Assembly (NCBI RefSeq): GCF_001020205.1
Contig: NZ_CP011663.1
Coordinates: forward strand, 3,596,001 to 3,660,000
Length of the DNA: 64,000 nt
Reading direction: 5' to 3'
Source: Clostridium sporogenes
Lineage (GTDB): Bacteria; Bacillota; Clostridia; Clostridiales; Clostridiaceae
Each line of letters opens with the position of its first letter. Position 1 is the stretch's first letter. Made by a program: the position numbers and the translations under genes. The notes below the pieces were generated by a model. That model ran no database searches. It worked only from the letters and a program-made list of their open reading frames with translations, and was not told where the DNA came from. Positions 49,242-58,699 of the stretch are shown here, one piece after another.

Positions 49242-50198
49242 TTAATTATATATATTATTTAATTCAGATATCTCCTCTATCAGCTGAAACTTTAATTCTT
49301 TAGGCTCTATAACCTGTACATCTTTTCCGAACCCTAAAATCCATCTCTTTATTTCCTGTAAATTTTCTACATATACTTTAAATAAAACTTCACCATTTTC
49401 AAGTTCCTCTATTTCTTCATTTACATACCATTTGTTCCCTTTTATAAAATCTGCTCTATTTTTATTAAACCTTAGTTCAACTTTTACCTTATTGTGTGTA
49501 AATATACTTTTATATTTTTCTAAAAAACTATTTATTGAAAAACTTTTAGAAATAACAAAATTATCCTTTGTATCCTTTATATCTTTAATTCTGTTTATAT
49601 CAAATATTTCTATGTACTTATTGAAATGACAATATCCTACAATATACCATTTCCCATATTTAAACATGATATCATAGGGATCTATTTTTCTAAAAGTAAT
49701 TTCATTCTTATTTATACTAAAATAACTTATATTTATAGATTTATTATTCATTATGGAACTACATATTTTAAGTATTTTATCCTGTGAAATTTTATTATTT
49801 CCTATACTATTTATCCTAAAATCATTAAAATTATATATATTATCTAATTCTATATCCTTACTACTTAAATTATTTTTTATCTTTCCTAAAGCTGTTTTAT
49901 ATTCTTTTTCATAAATAAAGCCATTTTCTTCTGTTAAAATTTCCCCTGCCATTAACAATGCTTTTATTTCATTTTCATTTAACTCAGGACTTTTCATATA
50001 AAAATTTTTATCTATATAAAAACCTCCATATCTTCCTTTCTTAGCGTATATAGGTATATTAGCTAAATTTAAACTATTTATATATCTATATATTGTTTTT
50101 TTATCCACCATTAAAAAATCTGAAAGTTCCCCAGCTGTTACAAACTCTTTATATTGAAGTATAATTAATAATTGTAATATATGAGAAATTTTTGACAT
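49242..50198 (-). CDS. WYL-domain transcriptional regulator (YafY/DeoR-like)
   Basis: This 318-residue regulator has an N-terminal winged helix (about residues 1-60; FVTAGELSDFLMVDKKTIYRYI). A central WYL domain (about 140-215; ISYFSINKNEITFRKIDPYDI, then KWYIVGYC) and a C-terminal WCX extension follow (about 240-310; EIKRWILGFGKDVQVIEP). WYL domains sense small ligands or nucleic-acid species. No defence genes lie next to it. An AGGTGATA ribosome site precedes the ATG. The candidate C-rich RNA lies immediately 3' of it. Confidence 0.9.
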   Translation of the reverse strand: MSKISHILQLLIILQYKEFVTAGELSDFLMVDKKTIYRYINSLNLANIPIYAKKGRYGGFYIDKNFYMKSPELNENEIKALLMAGEILTEENGFIYEKEYKTALGKIKNNLSSKDIELDNIYNFNDFRINSIGNNKISQDKILKICSSIMNNKSINISYFSINKNEITFRKIDPYDIMFKYGKWYIVGYCHFNKYIEIFDINRIKDIKDTKDNFVISKSFSINSFLEKYKSIFTHNKVKVELRFNKNRADFIKGNKWYVNEEIEELENGEVLFKVYVENLQEIKRWILGFGKDVQVIEPKELKFQLIEEISELNNIYN

Positions 50199-50374
50199 AT
50201 TATCACCTCTTTTCTATTCTTTAGTTATATCGTTATATTTATAATATTTTTTAGTTTTACCAAATAATATCTTTAGATTTATTACATATAAAAAATATAT
50301 TTTATGATAAACTTATAATTTATAATGATTAATTTTTCAATTAGTTATATTTCTCTAATTATTATGCTAAAAAA

Positions 50375-50400
50375 ATAGAAAGAACTTTAAGTCTTTCTAT
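50375..50400 (-). terminator. Intrinsic terminator of the Asn-rich protein gene
   Basis: ATAGAAAGA at 50375-50383 pairs with TCTTTCTAT at 50392-50400, and a T-run follows on the minus strand. It lies 13 bases after the stop. Confidence 0.75.
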
Positions 50401-50412
50401 AAAAAGCACTAT

Positions 50413-50814
50413 TTATTTTTTCATCAATCTACTAACATAATATATCTGTATTAATTTATCTAAAAGATCTTTCTTATCGGGATTAATCATAGGTCTTAAC
50501 ATATTTAAAAATTGTAATGTATAATCGTTCTGCATTTGATTAGGATTCATATTATTAAATAAATTTTTATTCATATTGTTCATATTATTTATATTATTAA
50601 ATAAATTATTATCATCATATGTTTCATCATCATCATCATCATAATCATCATTATAATTGTTACTATTATTATTTCCTTTATTTAATGATGCCATTATATT
50701 AGACAACTGATTCATATCTATATTATTTAACATATTTTGTATATTATTCATATCTAAGTTATTTCCATTTCTATTGTCATATTTACGTTTATGCTTTTTT
50801 TTATGCTTAGACAT
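50413..50814 (-). CDS. Asn/Asp-rich low-complexity protein, spore-coat-like composition
   Basis: This 133-residue protein begins with a basic patch (MSKHKKKHKRKYDNRNG). It continues with Asn/Met-rich repeats (NNIDMNQLSNIM, NNMNNMNKNLFNNMNP) around an aspartate run, and ends in a more ordinary helical segment (LLDKLIQIYYVSRLMKK). It has no recognised domain. The basic MSK start is shared with the Cys-rich gene 61 bases upstream, and the GGAGG ribosome site is strong. The composition recalls proteins of the spore coat or exosporium. A structural spore role is inference. Confidence 0.65.
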   Translation of the reverse strand: MSKHKKKHKRKYDNRNGNNLDMNNIQNMLNNIDMNQLSNIMASLNKGNNNSNNYNDDYDDDDDETYDDNNLFNNINNMNNMNKNLFNNMNPNQMQNDYTLQFLNMLRPMINPDKKDLLDKLIQIYYVSRLMKK

Positions 50815-50875
50815 TGAGTACCTCCATTTAAATTAATGGTAAGGAGGGTTAAAAAACCCTCCTAGTCAAAAATTA

Positions 50876-51106
50876 CTAGCAGCATAATGAGAAGTCTCCA
50901 CAACAGGATAAATAATATAATGCTATTATAAATAATATACTATTATCTACTTCACAGCATCCTCTCCTACCTCCGTGGCATTCATTATGAAATCCTCTGC
51001 AGCAACCAAATTGTAGTAATATTAATATTAATATTATTAGCCCATTACCTGAGCCTTTTCTTCCTCTGCATCTGCTTTTGCTTTTGCATCTACATCTTTT
51101 TGACAT
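50876..51106 (-). CDS. Cys-rich small membrane protein (YjcZ-like composition)
   Basis: This 76-residue protein begins MSKRCRCKSKSRCRGRKG, then has a hydrophobic helix (NGLIILILILLQFG), a Cys/Gly/His loop (CCRGFHNECHGGRRGCCEV) and a second hydrophobic segment ending in LSCCGDFSLCC. It has 12 or more cysteines. The first helix resembles the hydrophobic core of YjcZ-type sporulation peptides. A GGGGGG ribosome site precedes the ATG. A hairpin (AGGAGGGTT with AACCCTCCT near 50842-50863) follows the stop. I infer a disulphide-linked spore-surface role; function is unknown. Confidence 0.6.
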   Translation of the reverse strand: MSKRCRCKSKSRCRGRKGSGNGLIILILILLQFGCCRGFHNECHGGRRGCCEVDNSILFIIALYYLSCCGDFSLCC

Positions 51107-51159
51107 GCTAAACCCCCCTTTCCCGGGCTATGGCTTTTTTTGTATTCTATTCTTCTTCC

Positions 51160-51573
51160 TTAGCACTCTTCTTCCTTAGCATCTACATTAATTATATTAC
51201 TAGATGATCTATGATCTTTTACTGGTATACATGTTGGCTGTTTACAGCAACAACATAATATTAAGACTAAGATTATTATAAATGACCAGTCGCAACAACA
51301 ATTATCATCATCATCATAGTAATCATAACAATGTTTTTTCTTACGGCGTTTTCTTCTACAGCAGCATTCATAATCGTAGCCACCACCGCAACCACAACCA
51401 TGTCCAAAGCCTCCAAAACCACTTCCATTGCAACAACACAATAGTATAATCACTATAATCCAAATAAATGAACTGCCAAAACCAAATCCTAATCCTGGTC
51501 CACAGCCTGGATTTCCACAATTTTTATCATTTGTAGCTCCATTTAATAAGCTTGCTATGTCATTAAAATCCAC
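51160..51573 (-). CDS. Cys/Gly-rich two-helix protein, spore-like
   Basis: This 137-residue protein starts best at a GTG (51573), 5 bases after GGGGGGATG; a longer frame from 51591 would start on top of the ribosome site. It has a Gly/Cys segment (CGNPGCGPGLGFGFG) and a first hydrophobic helix (SSFIWIIVIILLCCC). A Gly/Cys/Tyr/basic loop follows (GHGCGCGGGYDYECCCRRKR, an aspartate run and CCCDW), then a second helix (SFIIILVLILCCCC). About 25 cysteines are present. It is the first of three small genes of odd composition. The pattern suggests a cross-linked structural protein of the spore surface; no family is recognised. Confidence 0.6.
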   Translation of the reverse strand: MDFNDIASLLNGATNDKNCGNPGCGPGLGFGFGSSFIWIIVIILLCCCNGSGFGGFGHGCGCGGGYDYECCCRRKRRKKKHCYDYYDDDDNCCCDWSFIIILVLILCCCCKQPTCIPVKDHRSSSNIINVDAKEEEC

Positions 51574-51703
51574 TTTACATCCCCCCTTCAAAGGTTAGTT
51601 TATTATTTTTTAAACCTAGTTTCTTTATTATCTTTTGTTCTTAATATATAGTATTCTACTAATGTATTTTTGACACAAAACTATAATTGAAAAATTTTAA
51701 AAA

Positions 51704-51750
51704 ATAAAAGCAATAAAATATCCATAAAATAGATATTTTATTGCTTTTAT
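51704..51750 (-). terminator. 19-bp terminator hairpin of the CPBP gene
   Basis: The arm at 51704-51722 (core AAAAGCAATAAAATATC) pairs perfectly with 51732-51750, with T-runs on the minus strand. It lies 25 bases after the stop. Confidence 0.85.
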
Positions 51751-51774
51751 CTAATAAATATATTATTTTTGATG

Positions 51775-52500
51775 TTATAACTTAGTTAAAAATATCATAG
51801 CTGTATTAACAAAATTAAATACAAAATGATTAAATACAGCGTACCAAAATCCTTCTTTATGCATTAAATAGCAATTAAATAAAGCTATAAATACTAGAGC
51901 AGGAAATACTTTTACATTAAAATGAACAATCCCAAAAAGTATGCTACTTATAATAGATGCTAATACTATGCCTAATCTTTTATTTAATAGCTTTTCAAAT
52001 ATATACCACCTAAAAACAAACTCCTCTGCCACTGGAGCAAATATAACAGTTACAGGTATAACTATTAAAAATTTATTTAAAGGCATATTAGAAAGCCAGG
52101 TAACCACATCCTGATCTTTTAAATCTAACTTTAATGAATTAAAAATGATATAAAATATAATCATTATTAGAATATATCCCAAATAGGATATTAAGGCATA
52201 TTGTATACCTTTTATAAATGAAAAACTAGATATATTAAATTTAAACTTATGGTAATCATCATTGTATCTAAGCTCATGTACTTCTTCAGACATTTCATAC
52301 CGTTTTCTTAATTGAAATATATCCATCAGCGTTAACACAAATGGAAAAAGATTTTGTGTAAATAAAGATCCTATTATATAAACTATAAAAATAATAACAC
52401 TTATGAATATATTGTTTTTTTTCGGTTTTATCCTAAAAAATAATATTATAGGGGGCATCCATAATATTATAAATGTAAGTATGCTTTTTATTAATTCCAT
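51775..52500 (-). CDS. CPBP-family intramembrane glutamic protease
   Basis: This 241-residue membrane protein belongs to the CPBP (Abi, CAAX-protease-like) family. The catalytic motifs are EEFVFRWYIFE near residues 163-173 (EExxxR), FGIVHFN near 194-200, and a final N/H motif in NHFVFNFVN near 225-233. About eight membrane helices are predicted by eye. The family removes C-terminal residues from lipidated peptides or takes part in bacteriocin immunity. No bacteriocin gene is adjacent. A GGGGGAAG ribosome site precedes the ATG. It lies downstream of engB with a 23-base gap. Confidence 0.88.
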   Translation of the reverse strand: MELIKSILTFIILWMPPIILFFRIKPKKNNIFISVIIFIVYIIGSLFTQNLFPFVLTLMDIFQLRKRYEMSEEVHELRYNDDYHKFKFNISSFSFIKGIQYALISYLGYILIMIIFYIIFNSLKLDLKDQDVVTWLSNMPLNKFLIVIPVTVIFAPVAEEFVFRWYIFEKLLNKRLGIVLASIISSILFGIVHFNVKVFPALVFIALFNCYLMHKEGFWYAVFNHFVFNFVNTAMIFLTKL

Positions 52501-52523
52501 TATATCTTCCCCCTAAATCTAAT

Positions 52524-53108
52524 CTAGTAAACTAATATTTGTTCTAGAACTTCTTCTTTTCCTTCTTTATTTAATGAAGATATTAACAAAATCTTATCGT
52601 CTTTGTCCATCTTTAACGTATCTCGTATAATTTTTTTGTTTTTATTTATATCATTTCTTTTTAATTTGTCAAGTTTAGTTCCCACTACTAACACTTCATA
52701 ATTATAATGTTTTATCCAGTTATACATATTTATGTCATCACCAGTTGGTTTATGCCTACTATCAACTAATAAAACTATTTTTTTTAGTTGATCTCTTTCT
52801 ACAAGGTACTGTTCCATTATATATCCCCAGTTTTCTTTTTCTTTCTTTGAAACTTTAGCATAACCATAGCCAGGTAAATCTACAAAATACATATTATCAT
52901 TTATTAAGAAAAAATTTATTAATCTAGTCTTACCCGGAGTAGAACTAACCTTTACTAGCTTTCTTCTATTAGTCAATGTATTTATAAGAGTAGACTTACC
53001 TACATTAGATCTTCCTACAAAAGCAATCTCTGGTCTACCATCCCCAGGATATTGAGCTTTCTTCACTGCTGATATTACAAATTCTGCTTTTTTTATTTCC
53101 ATTTCCAT
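52524..53108 (-). CDS. engB: Ribosome biogenesis GTPase YsxC/EngB
   Basis: EngB is an essential small GTPase for late 50S assembly. The 194-residue protein has G1 GRSNVGKST, G3 DLPGYG, G4 GTKLDK and G5 SSLNKEG. The start at 53108 (MEMEIKKAEF) follows GGAGAG; an earlier ATG at 53123 overlaps the ribosome site. It begins 17 bases after the lon stop, an arrangement common in Firmicutes, so it is probably translated from the lon transcript. Confidence 0.94.
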   Translation of the reverse strand: MEMEIKKAEFVISAVKKAQYPGDGRPEIAFVGRSNVGKSTLINTLTNRRKLVKVSSTPGKTRLINFFLINDNMYFVDLPGYGYAKVSKKEKENWGYIMEQYLVERDQLKKIVLLVDSRHKPTGDDINMYNWIKHYNYEVLVVGTKLDKLKRNDINKNKKIIRDTLKMDKDDKILLISSLNKEGKEEVLEQILVY

Positions 53109-53125
53109 ATCTAATCTCTCCATTA

Positions 53126-55444
53126 TTATTCTTTTATTAAAGCATTATCAAGAACCTTTTCTATTTTATCAGCTACAATAAAATCAATTTTATTCTTTAC
53201 AGTTTTAGGGATATTTCTTAAATCTTTTTCATTAGCTTTAGGAATTATTATTGTATCTATTCCAGCCCTATAGGCGGCTAATGACTTTTCTTTTAATCCA
53301 CCAATAGGTAGTACTCTTCCTGTCAATGTAATTTCTCCTGTCATGGCCACATTATGTTTAACTTTTTTATCACCTAAAGCAGAAATTAATGCAGTTATCA
53401 TAGTTACTCCCGCTGAAGGACCATCTTTTGGTACTGCTCCTTCTGGTACATGTATATGAATATCCTTATTTTTATAAAAATCAGTATCTATTCCATATTC
53501 ACTAGCGTTTGATCTTACATAACTATATCCTGCTTTTGCAGACTCTACCATAACTTCTCCTAATTTTCCTGTAAGCTGTAACTTCCCATTACCATCCATA
53601 ACAGTAACCTCTATAGGTAGCGTATCTCCACCATAAGCAGTCCAAGCTAAACCTGTTACAACACCAACTTTATCCTCTTTATCTGCTTTTTCATAGGAAA
53701 ATACCTCTGGTCCCAAATACTTCTTAACATGGTTTATTGTAATATTAGTTGTATCTTTATTTTTTTCGATCATTTCTGTTATAGACTTTCTTATAATAGA
53801 GGATATTTTTCTTTCTAATCCTCTAACTCCTGATTCACGAGTATAATTATCTATAATATAATATATAGAGGAGTTAGAAAAAGTAATTTTCCCATCTTCC
53901 ATATTATGCTCTTTTAATTTTTTAGGAATAAGATGGTTTCTAGCTATATAAAACTTTTCTTCTGAAGTATATCCAGATACTTCTATAATCTCCATTCTGT
54001 CTAACAACGGACCTGGTATTGTACTTAAAGTATTTGCAGTAGTTATAAATAACACTTTAGATAAATCAAAATCTAATTCTAAATAATGATCTCTAAAAGT
54101 AGCATTTTGTTCTGCATCTAATACCTCTAATAATGCATCTGCTGGATCTCCTCTAAAATCATTACTCATTTTATCTATTTCATCAAGTAAAAATAATGGA
54201 TTTCTAGATTTTGCTTGCTTCATACCATAGATTATTCTTCCTGGTATTGCTCCCACATAAGTTTTTCTATGGCCTCTTATTTCTGCTTCATCTCTTACTC
54301 CACCTAAAGACATTCTTACAAAATTCCTATTTAAAGAATGCGCTATAGACTTAGCTATAGATGTTTTTCCCACTCCTGGTGGTCCTACTAAACATAATAT
54401 AGGTCCTTTTAGAGTTTTACTAACTTTTCTTACTGCTAAATATTCTATTATTCTATCTTTTACATCCTTTAATCCATAATGCTCTTTATCCAATATGTCT
54501 CTAGCCTTTTTTATATCTAGATTATCTTTAGTATCTTTATTCCATGGTAATGATAATATCCAGTCTAAATAAGCCCTAATAACTCCCCCCTCTGCAGAAA
54601 AATTACCAGAATTTTTTAGCCTATCTAATTCATATATAGCTTTTTCTTTTACCTCTTTAGGAAGTTTTGCTTTATTTATTTTCTCTTTATATAAATTTAT
54701 TTCTTTTTTATCTTCCTCGTCTTCCCCTAATTCTTCTTGTATAGCTTTTAATTGTTCTTTTAAATAATATTCCTTTTGTACTTTGTCTATTTTGTTCTTT
54801 ACTTTAATTCCTATTTTTCTTTCAATTTTTAGTATTTCTATCTCTTCATTTATAATAATTAATATTTTTTCTAATCTCTCTTTAGAATCAATAATTCCTA
54901 TGAGATCTTGTTTTTCTTCTTGATTTATATTTATGTATGAACCTATAACATCTGCTATTTTGCCTGGTTCTTCTAGATCTTCTACTCCTACATTTAAATC
55001 TGAAGATGAATCACCTGAAAGCTTAATATACTCATCAAAATTAGTTTTTACTAATCGTATAAGAGCATCTACTTCCTTATCATCTTCGTATTGATTGTCT
55101 TCTATCTCTTCTATTTCTACTTTTAAAAATGGTTCTTCTTCTAAATAATTAACTATTCTACCTCTAGTTTTTCCTTCCACTAAAACTCTAACTGTATCTC
55201 CTGGCAATTTTAGTATTTGTTTTATTTCACATATAGTTCCTACATCATATATGTCTTCTACAATTGGTTCTTCTGTTTCAGCCTCTTTTTGAGCAGATAA
55301 AAATATTTTTTGTTCATTTTCCATAGCTTCTTCTAAAGCTAAAATAGATTTTTCTCTACCTACATCAAAATGTAAAATCATATATGGAAATATAATTATT
55401 CCTCTCAATGGAATTAAAGGAAGAACTTCTAAGTTTTCTTTCAT
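53126..55444 (-). CDS. lon: ATP-dependent protease Lon (LonA)
   Basis: This 772-residue Lon has the N-terminal substrate-binding domain (LPLIPLRGIIIFPYMILHFDVG) and an AAA+ domain with Walker A GPPGVGKT near residues 355-362 and Walker B LFLLDEIDKM. The C-terminal serine protease domain has the catalytic Ser in PKDGPSAGVTM near 680 and the Lys in LPIGGLKEKSLAAYRAG near 720. It degrades misfolded and regulatory proteins in the cytosol. A GAGGGAG ribosome site precedes the ATG. lonB lies 137 bases upstream; the gap contains the lon promoter or leader. Confidence 0.97.
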   Translation of the reverse strand: MKENLEVLPLIPLRGIIIFPYMILHFDVGREKSILALEEAMENEQKIFLSAQKEAETEEPIVEDIYDVGTICEIKQILKLPGDTVRVLVEGKTRGRIVNYLEEEPFLKVEIEEIEDNQYEDDKEVDALIRLVKTNFDEYIKLSGDSSSDLNVGVEDLEEPGKIADVIGSYININQEEKQDLIGIIDSKERLEKILIIINEEIEILKIERKIGIKVKNKIDKVQKEYYLKEQLKAIQEELGEDEEDKKEINLYKEKINKAKLPKEVKEKAIYELDRLKNSGNFSAEGGVIRAYLDWILSLPWNKDTKDNLDIKKARDILDKEHYGLKDVKDRIIEYLAVRKVSKTLKGPILCLVGPPGVGKTSIAKSIAHSLNRNFVRMSLGGVRDEAEIRGHRKTYVGAIPGRIIYGMKQAKSRNPLFLLDEIDKMSNDFRGDPADALLEVLDAEQNATFRDHYLELDFDLSKVLFITTANTLSTIPGPLLDRMEIIEVSGYTSEEKFYIARNHLIPKKLKEHNMEDGKITFSNSSIYYIIDNYTRESGVRGLERKISSIIRKSITEMIEKNKDTTNITINHVKKYLGPEVFSYEKADKEDKVGVVTGLAWTAYGGDTLPIEVTVMDGNGKLQLTGKLGEVMVESAKAGYSYVRSNASEYGIDTDFYKNKDIHIHVPEGAVPKDGPSAGVTMITALISALGDKKVKHNVAMTGEITLTGRVLPIGGLKEKSLAAYRAGIDTIIIPKANEKDLRNIPKTVKNKIDFIVADKIEKVLDNALIKE

Positions 55445-55581
55445 ATATCTCCCTCGCTTTGATAAATTTAGCTTTATATATAGCTAGACTAATATATTAT
55501 ACCTATAAAAATACTTTTTTTCAAATAGTTATTATAAGGTTATTTATTATTTTTTTAAAGTTATACTTAACTATATGAATT

Positions 55582-57261
55582 TTATTTAGTCATAGATTCT
55601 GCTGACAGAAATTCTACACTCTTATCTATATTTAAAAACAGTTTATCCTTTTCCCCAACACAAACAGCTTCCTTTATTACTGTTTTTATATTTGAAACAG
55701 GTATTACTTTTATCTTATCTAATTTTTCAAATTTATCCTGCCAATTTTCCTTAGGTATTATAATTTTTTTGGCTCCAGCTTTAATAGCAGCCTCTACTTT
55801 AGAACTTACTCCCCCTACAGGTTTTACTTCTCCATGAATAGATATTTCTCCAGTCATAGCTACAGTGTTATCTACAGGTTTGCCTGTAATAGCACTATAC
55901 ACTGCTGTAGCTATACTTATCCCCGCTGATGGGCCATCTACAGGTATGCCACCTGGAAAATTTATATGTATATCACATTCGTCGCACTCTAAATCAAATA
56001 TTTGCTTCATTATAGTAATAACATTTTGAACAGAACACCATGCAGTACTTTTTCTAATTGCTTTTTTATTAGAACTATTAATTTCTTCCTCTTCAACTAA
56101 CCCGGTTATAGATAAATTTCCTTTTCTAAAATTTATTCTCTTAGCCGTTGCTTCTATCTCCATAACCATGCCCATATTAGCTCCATACACTGCTAATCCA
56201 TTTACATATCCAACTTTAGGTTCTAATGGTATCTTCTTTTGTATCCTTGGAGAATATTGACCATTTTCTATAACCCATTCTACATCCTGTATTAATATCT
56301 TATTTCTATTACTATTTATTGATAAACCTGCAGATAATTGAACTAAATTTATAGTATCTCTACCATTATTACAATATTTAGATATTAATTCACAAGCCTC
56401 TTCTTCTATAGTAAAATTTAACTTTTTAATAGCATTCATAGCTATCTTCTTTATTTCTTCTGGTAATAAAGCTCTAAAAAATACTTCTACACATCTAGAT
56501 CTTAAGGCTGGAGTTATTTCTTCTGGACTTCTTGTGGTAGCCCCTATTAATCTAAAATCCGCTGGCAAACCATTTTCAAATATATCTTTTATATAACTTG
56601 GTATATTATTATCTGAAGAATTATAGTAAGCACTATCTAAAAAAACTTTTCTGTCCTCTAAAACTTTTAGCAATTTATTCATTTCACTAGGATGAAGCTC
56701 TCCTATTTCGTCTATAAATAATATTCCTCCATGAGCCTTAGTTACTGCACCTGCCTTTGGTTGAGGCACTCCTGCTAGGCCTAATGCTCCTGCGCCTTGA
56801 TAAATAGGATCATGAACTGAACCTATTAAAGGATCCGCTATTCCCCTTTCATCTGATCTCACTGTAGTAGCATCTATCTCCATAAATTTAGATTGTTGAT
56901 TAAATGGAGAATATTCTTTCTTCTTTGCATCTTCTAAAATTAATCTAGCCGCTGCTGTTTTTCCTGTTCCTGGAGGTCCATATATTATTACATGTTGTGG
57001 ATTAGGACTACATATAGCAGCTTTCAATGCTTTTATTCCATTTTCTTGACCTATTATTTCATCAAAAGATGAAGGCCTACTTTTTTCTGTTAAAGGTTCT
57101 GTTAATTTTATGCTTCTCAACTTTTTTAATGTGTCTATTTCCTTTTTATTCTCTTTTTCAATTACTATCTTATTTGATTTTTGGCTTTTTAAAGCATTCA
57201 TAAAATATAATCCCATAATAACTGTAAAAAATATTTCTATTAATATTAATGTTTGCGTCAT
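55582..57261 (-). CDS. lonB: LonB protease (membrane-anchored)
   Basis: This 559-residue protein has an N-terminal membrane helix (residues about 3-24) not found in LonA. An AAA+ domain follows (Walker A YGPPGTGKTAAAR near 95, Walker B ILFIDEIGEL), then a Lon-type protease domain. The protease domain has the catalytic Ser in VDGPSAGISI and the Lys in KPVGGVSSKVEAAI. In B. subtilis LonB is made in the forespore under sigma-F, also next to lonA. The start at 57261 (MTQTLI) follows AAAGGGG with 8-base spacing; an upstream TTG also fits. Confidence 0.93.
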   Translation of the reverse strand: MTQTLILIEIFFTVIMGLYFMNALKSQKSNKIVIEKENKKEIDTLKKLRSIKLTEPLTEKSRPSSFDEIIGQENGIKALKAAICSPNPQHVIIYGPPGTGKTAAARLILEDAKKKEYSPFNQQSKFMEIDATTVRSDERGIADPLIGSVHDPIYQGAGALGLAGVPQPKAGAVTKAHGGILFIDEIGELHPSEMNKLLKVLEDRKVFLDSAYYNSSDNNIPSYIKDIFENGLPADFRLIGATTRSPEEITPALRSRCVEVFFRALLPEEIKKIAMNAIKKLNFTIEEEACELISKYCNNGRDTINLVQLSAGLSINSNRNKILIQDVEWVIENGQYSPRIQKKIPLEPKVGYVNGLAVYGANMGMVMEIEATAKRINFRKGNLSITGLVEEEEINSSNKKAIRKSTAWCSVQNVITIMKQIFDLECDECDIHINFPGGIPVDGPSAGISIATAVYSAITGKPVDNTVAMTGEISIHGEVKPVGGVSSKVEAAIKAGAKKIIIPKENWQDKFEKLDKIKVIPVSNIKTVIKEAVCVGEKDKLFLNIDKSVEFLSAESMTK

Positions 57262-57354
57262 ATCCAAAACCCCTTTAATACTTTTTTTATTATTATGTTC
57301 TTTTTCTACTTTATATATTCAAAAATAGTATCTTATTCCTTTCATGTAATAATA

Positions 57355-57392
57355 AAAAAATAACACCAAGATAAAATCTTGGTGTTATTTTT
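57355..57392 (-). terminator. Intrinsic terminator overlapping the clpX stop
   Basis: AAAAAATAACACCAAGAT at 57355-57372 pairs with ATCTTGGTGTTATTTTT at 57376-57392. The stem includes the clpX stop codon region, and a T-run follows on the minus strand. Confidence 0.85.
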
Positions 57393-58680
57393 ATGCTGTT
57401 TCAGAATCTTTTCTCTTCTTACCCTTTTTAGGTTTAATAGGTAATCTCTTACCACCCTCAGCCTCTATAAGCTCTGGTTTTCTAGTTTTTATACAATCTT
57501 CATTTACTATTACCTTACTTATATTTTCTTGAGATGGTATATCAAACATAATTTCTCTCATCATATCTTCTATTATAGCTCTAAGGCCTCTAGCTCCAGT
57601 ATTTCTATTTATTGCTTCATCAGCAATTCCCTTTAATGCCTCTTGGCTAAATTCCAATTCTACATCATCTAGTTCAAACAATTTCTTATATTGTTTTACA
57701 AGAGCATTTTTAGGTTCAGTTAATATTTTTATTAGAGCTTCTCTATCTAATTTATCTAAAGTAACCACTATAGGCAATCTTCCAATAAATTCAGGTATTA
57801 AACCAAATTTTAATAAATCTCCTGGCATAATATCTTTTAAAAGCTTACCTAAATCTTTTTCTTTCTTAGATTGAATTTCAGCTCCAAATCCTAAAGAACT
57901 AGTTCTTGTTCTTCTTTCTATTATCTTATCTACACCGTCAAAAGCTCCACCACAAATAAATAATATATTTGTAGTATTTATTTGTATAAACTCTTGATGT
58001 GGATGTTTTCTTCCACCCTGTGGTGGAACAGCTGCTACAGTACCCTCAAGAATTTTTAATAATGCTTGTTGTACTCCTTCACCGGATACATCCCTAGTAA
58101 TAGAAGGATTTTCTGATTTTCTTGCTATTTTATCTATTTCGTCTATATATACTATTCCTTTTTCTGCTCTTTCTATATCATAATCAGCATTTTGAATAAG
58201 CTTTAAAAGAATATTTTCTACATCTTCTCCTACATAACCAGCCTCTGTAAGTGTTGTAGCATCTGCTATAGCAAAAGGTACATTTAAAAACTTAGCTAAT
58301 GTTTGTGCTAATAATGTTTTTCCTGAACCTGTAGGTCCTAAAAGAAGAATATTACTCTTTTGAAGTTCTACATCATCATTATTTGTATTTGAATTTATTC
58401 TTTTGTAATGATTATACACAGCCACAGATAATGATTTTTTAGCATCTTCTTGACCTATAACATATTGATCAAGATAAGTCTTTATCTCTGTAGGTTTTGG
58501 TAATGATGTTAAATCCACTTGTATATCATCTTCAAACTCATCACTTATTATTTCAGAACAAAGTTCTATGCATTCATCGCATATATATACTCCTGGGCCT
58601 GCTATCAGTCGTCTTACTTGATCCTGTGTTTTGCCACAGAATGAACATTTCAACTGTTTTTTTTCATCTAATTTAGACAT
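57391..58680 (-). CDS. clpX: ATP-dependent Clp protease ATP-binding subunit ClpX
   Basis: ClpX unfolds substrates and feeds them to ClpP. The 429-residue protein begins with the zinc-binding domain (CSFCGK and CDECIELC). The AAA+ module has Walker A GPTGSGKT near residues 113-120, Walker B IVYIDEIDKI, and the ClpP-contact loop in LGFGAEI. It lies 19 bases downstream of clpP, with GTGAGGTG as ribosome site. The C-terminus is a basic tail (KPKKGKKRKDSETA). Confidence 0.97.
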   Translation of the reverse strand: MSKLDEKKQLKCSFCGKTQDQVRRLIAGPGVYICDECIELCSEIISDEFEDDIQVDLTSLPKPTEIKTYLDQYVIGQEDAKKSLSVAVYNHYKRINSNTNNDDVELQKSNILLLGPTGSGKTLLAQTLAKFLNVPFAIADATTLTEAGYVGEDVENILLKLIQNADYDIERAEKGIVYIDEIDKIARKSENPSITRDVSGEGVQQALLKILEGTVAAVPPQGGRKHPHQEFIQINTTNILFICGGAFDGVDKIIERRTRTSSLGFGAEIQSKKEKDLGKLLKDIMPGDLLKFGLIPEFIGRLPIVVTLDKLDREALIKILTEPKNALVKQYKKLFELDDVELEFSQEALKGIADEAINRNTGARGLRAIIEDMMREIMFDIPSQENISKVIVNEDCIKTRKPELIEAEGGKRLPIKPKKGKKRKDSETA

Positions 58681-58699
58681 TCCTACACCTCACTAAAGG

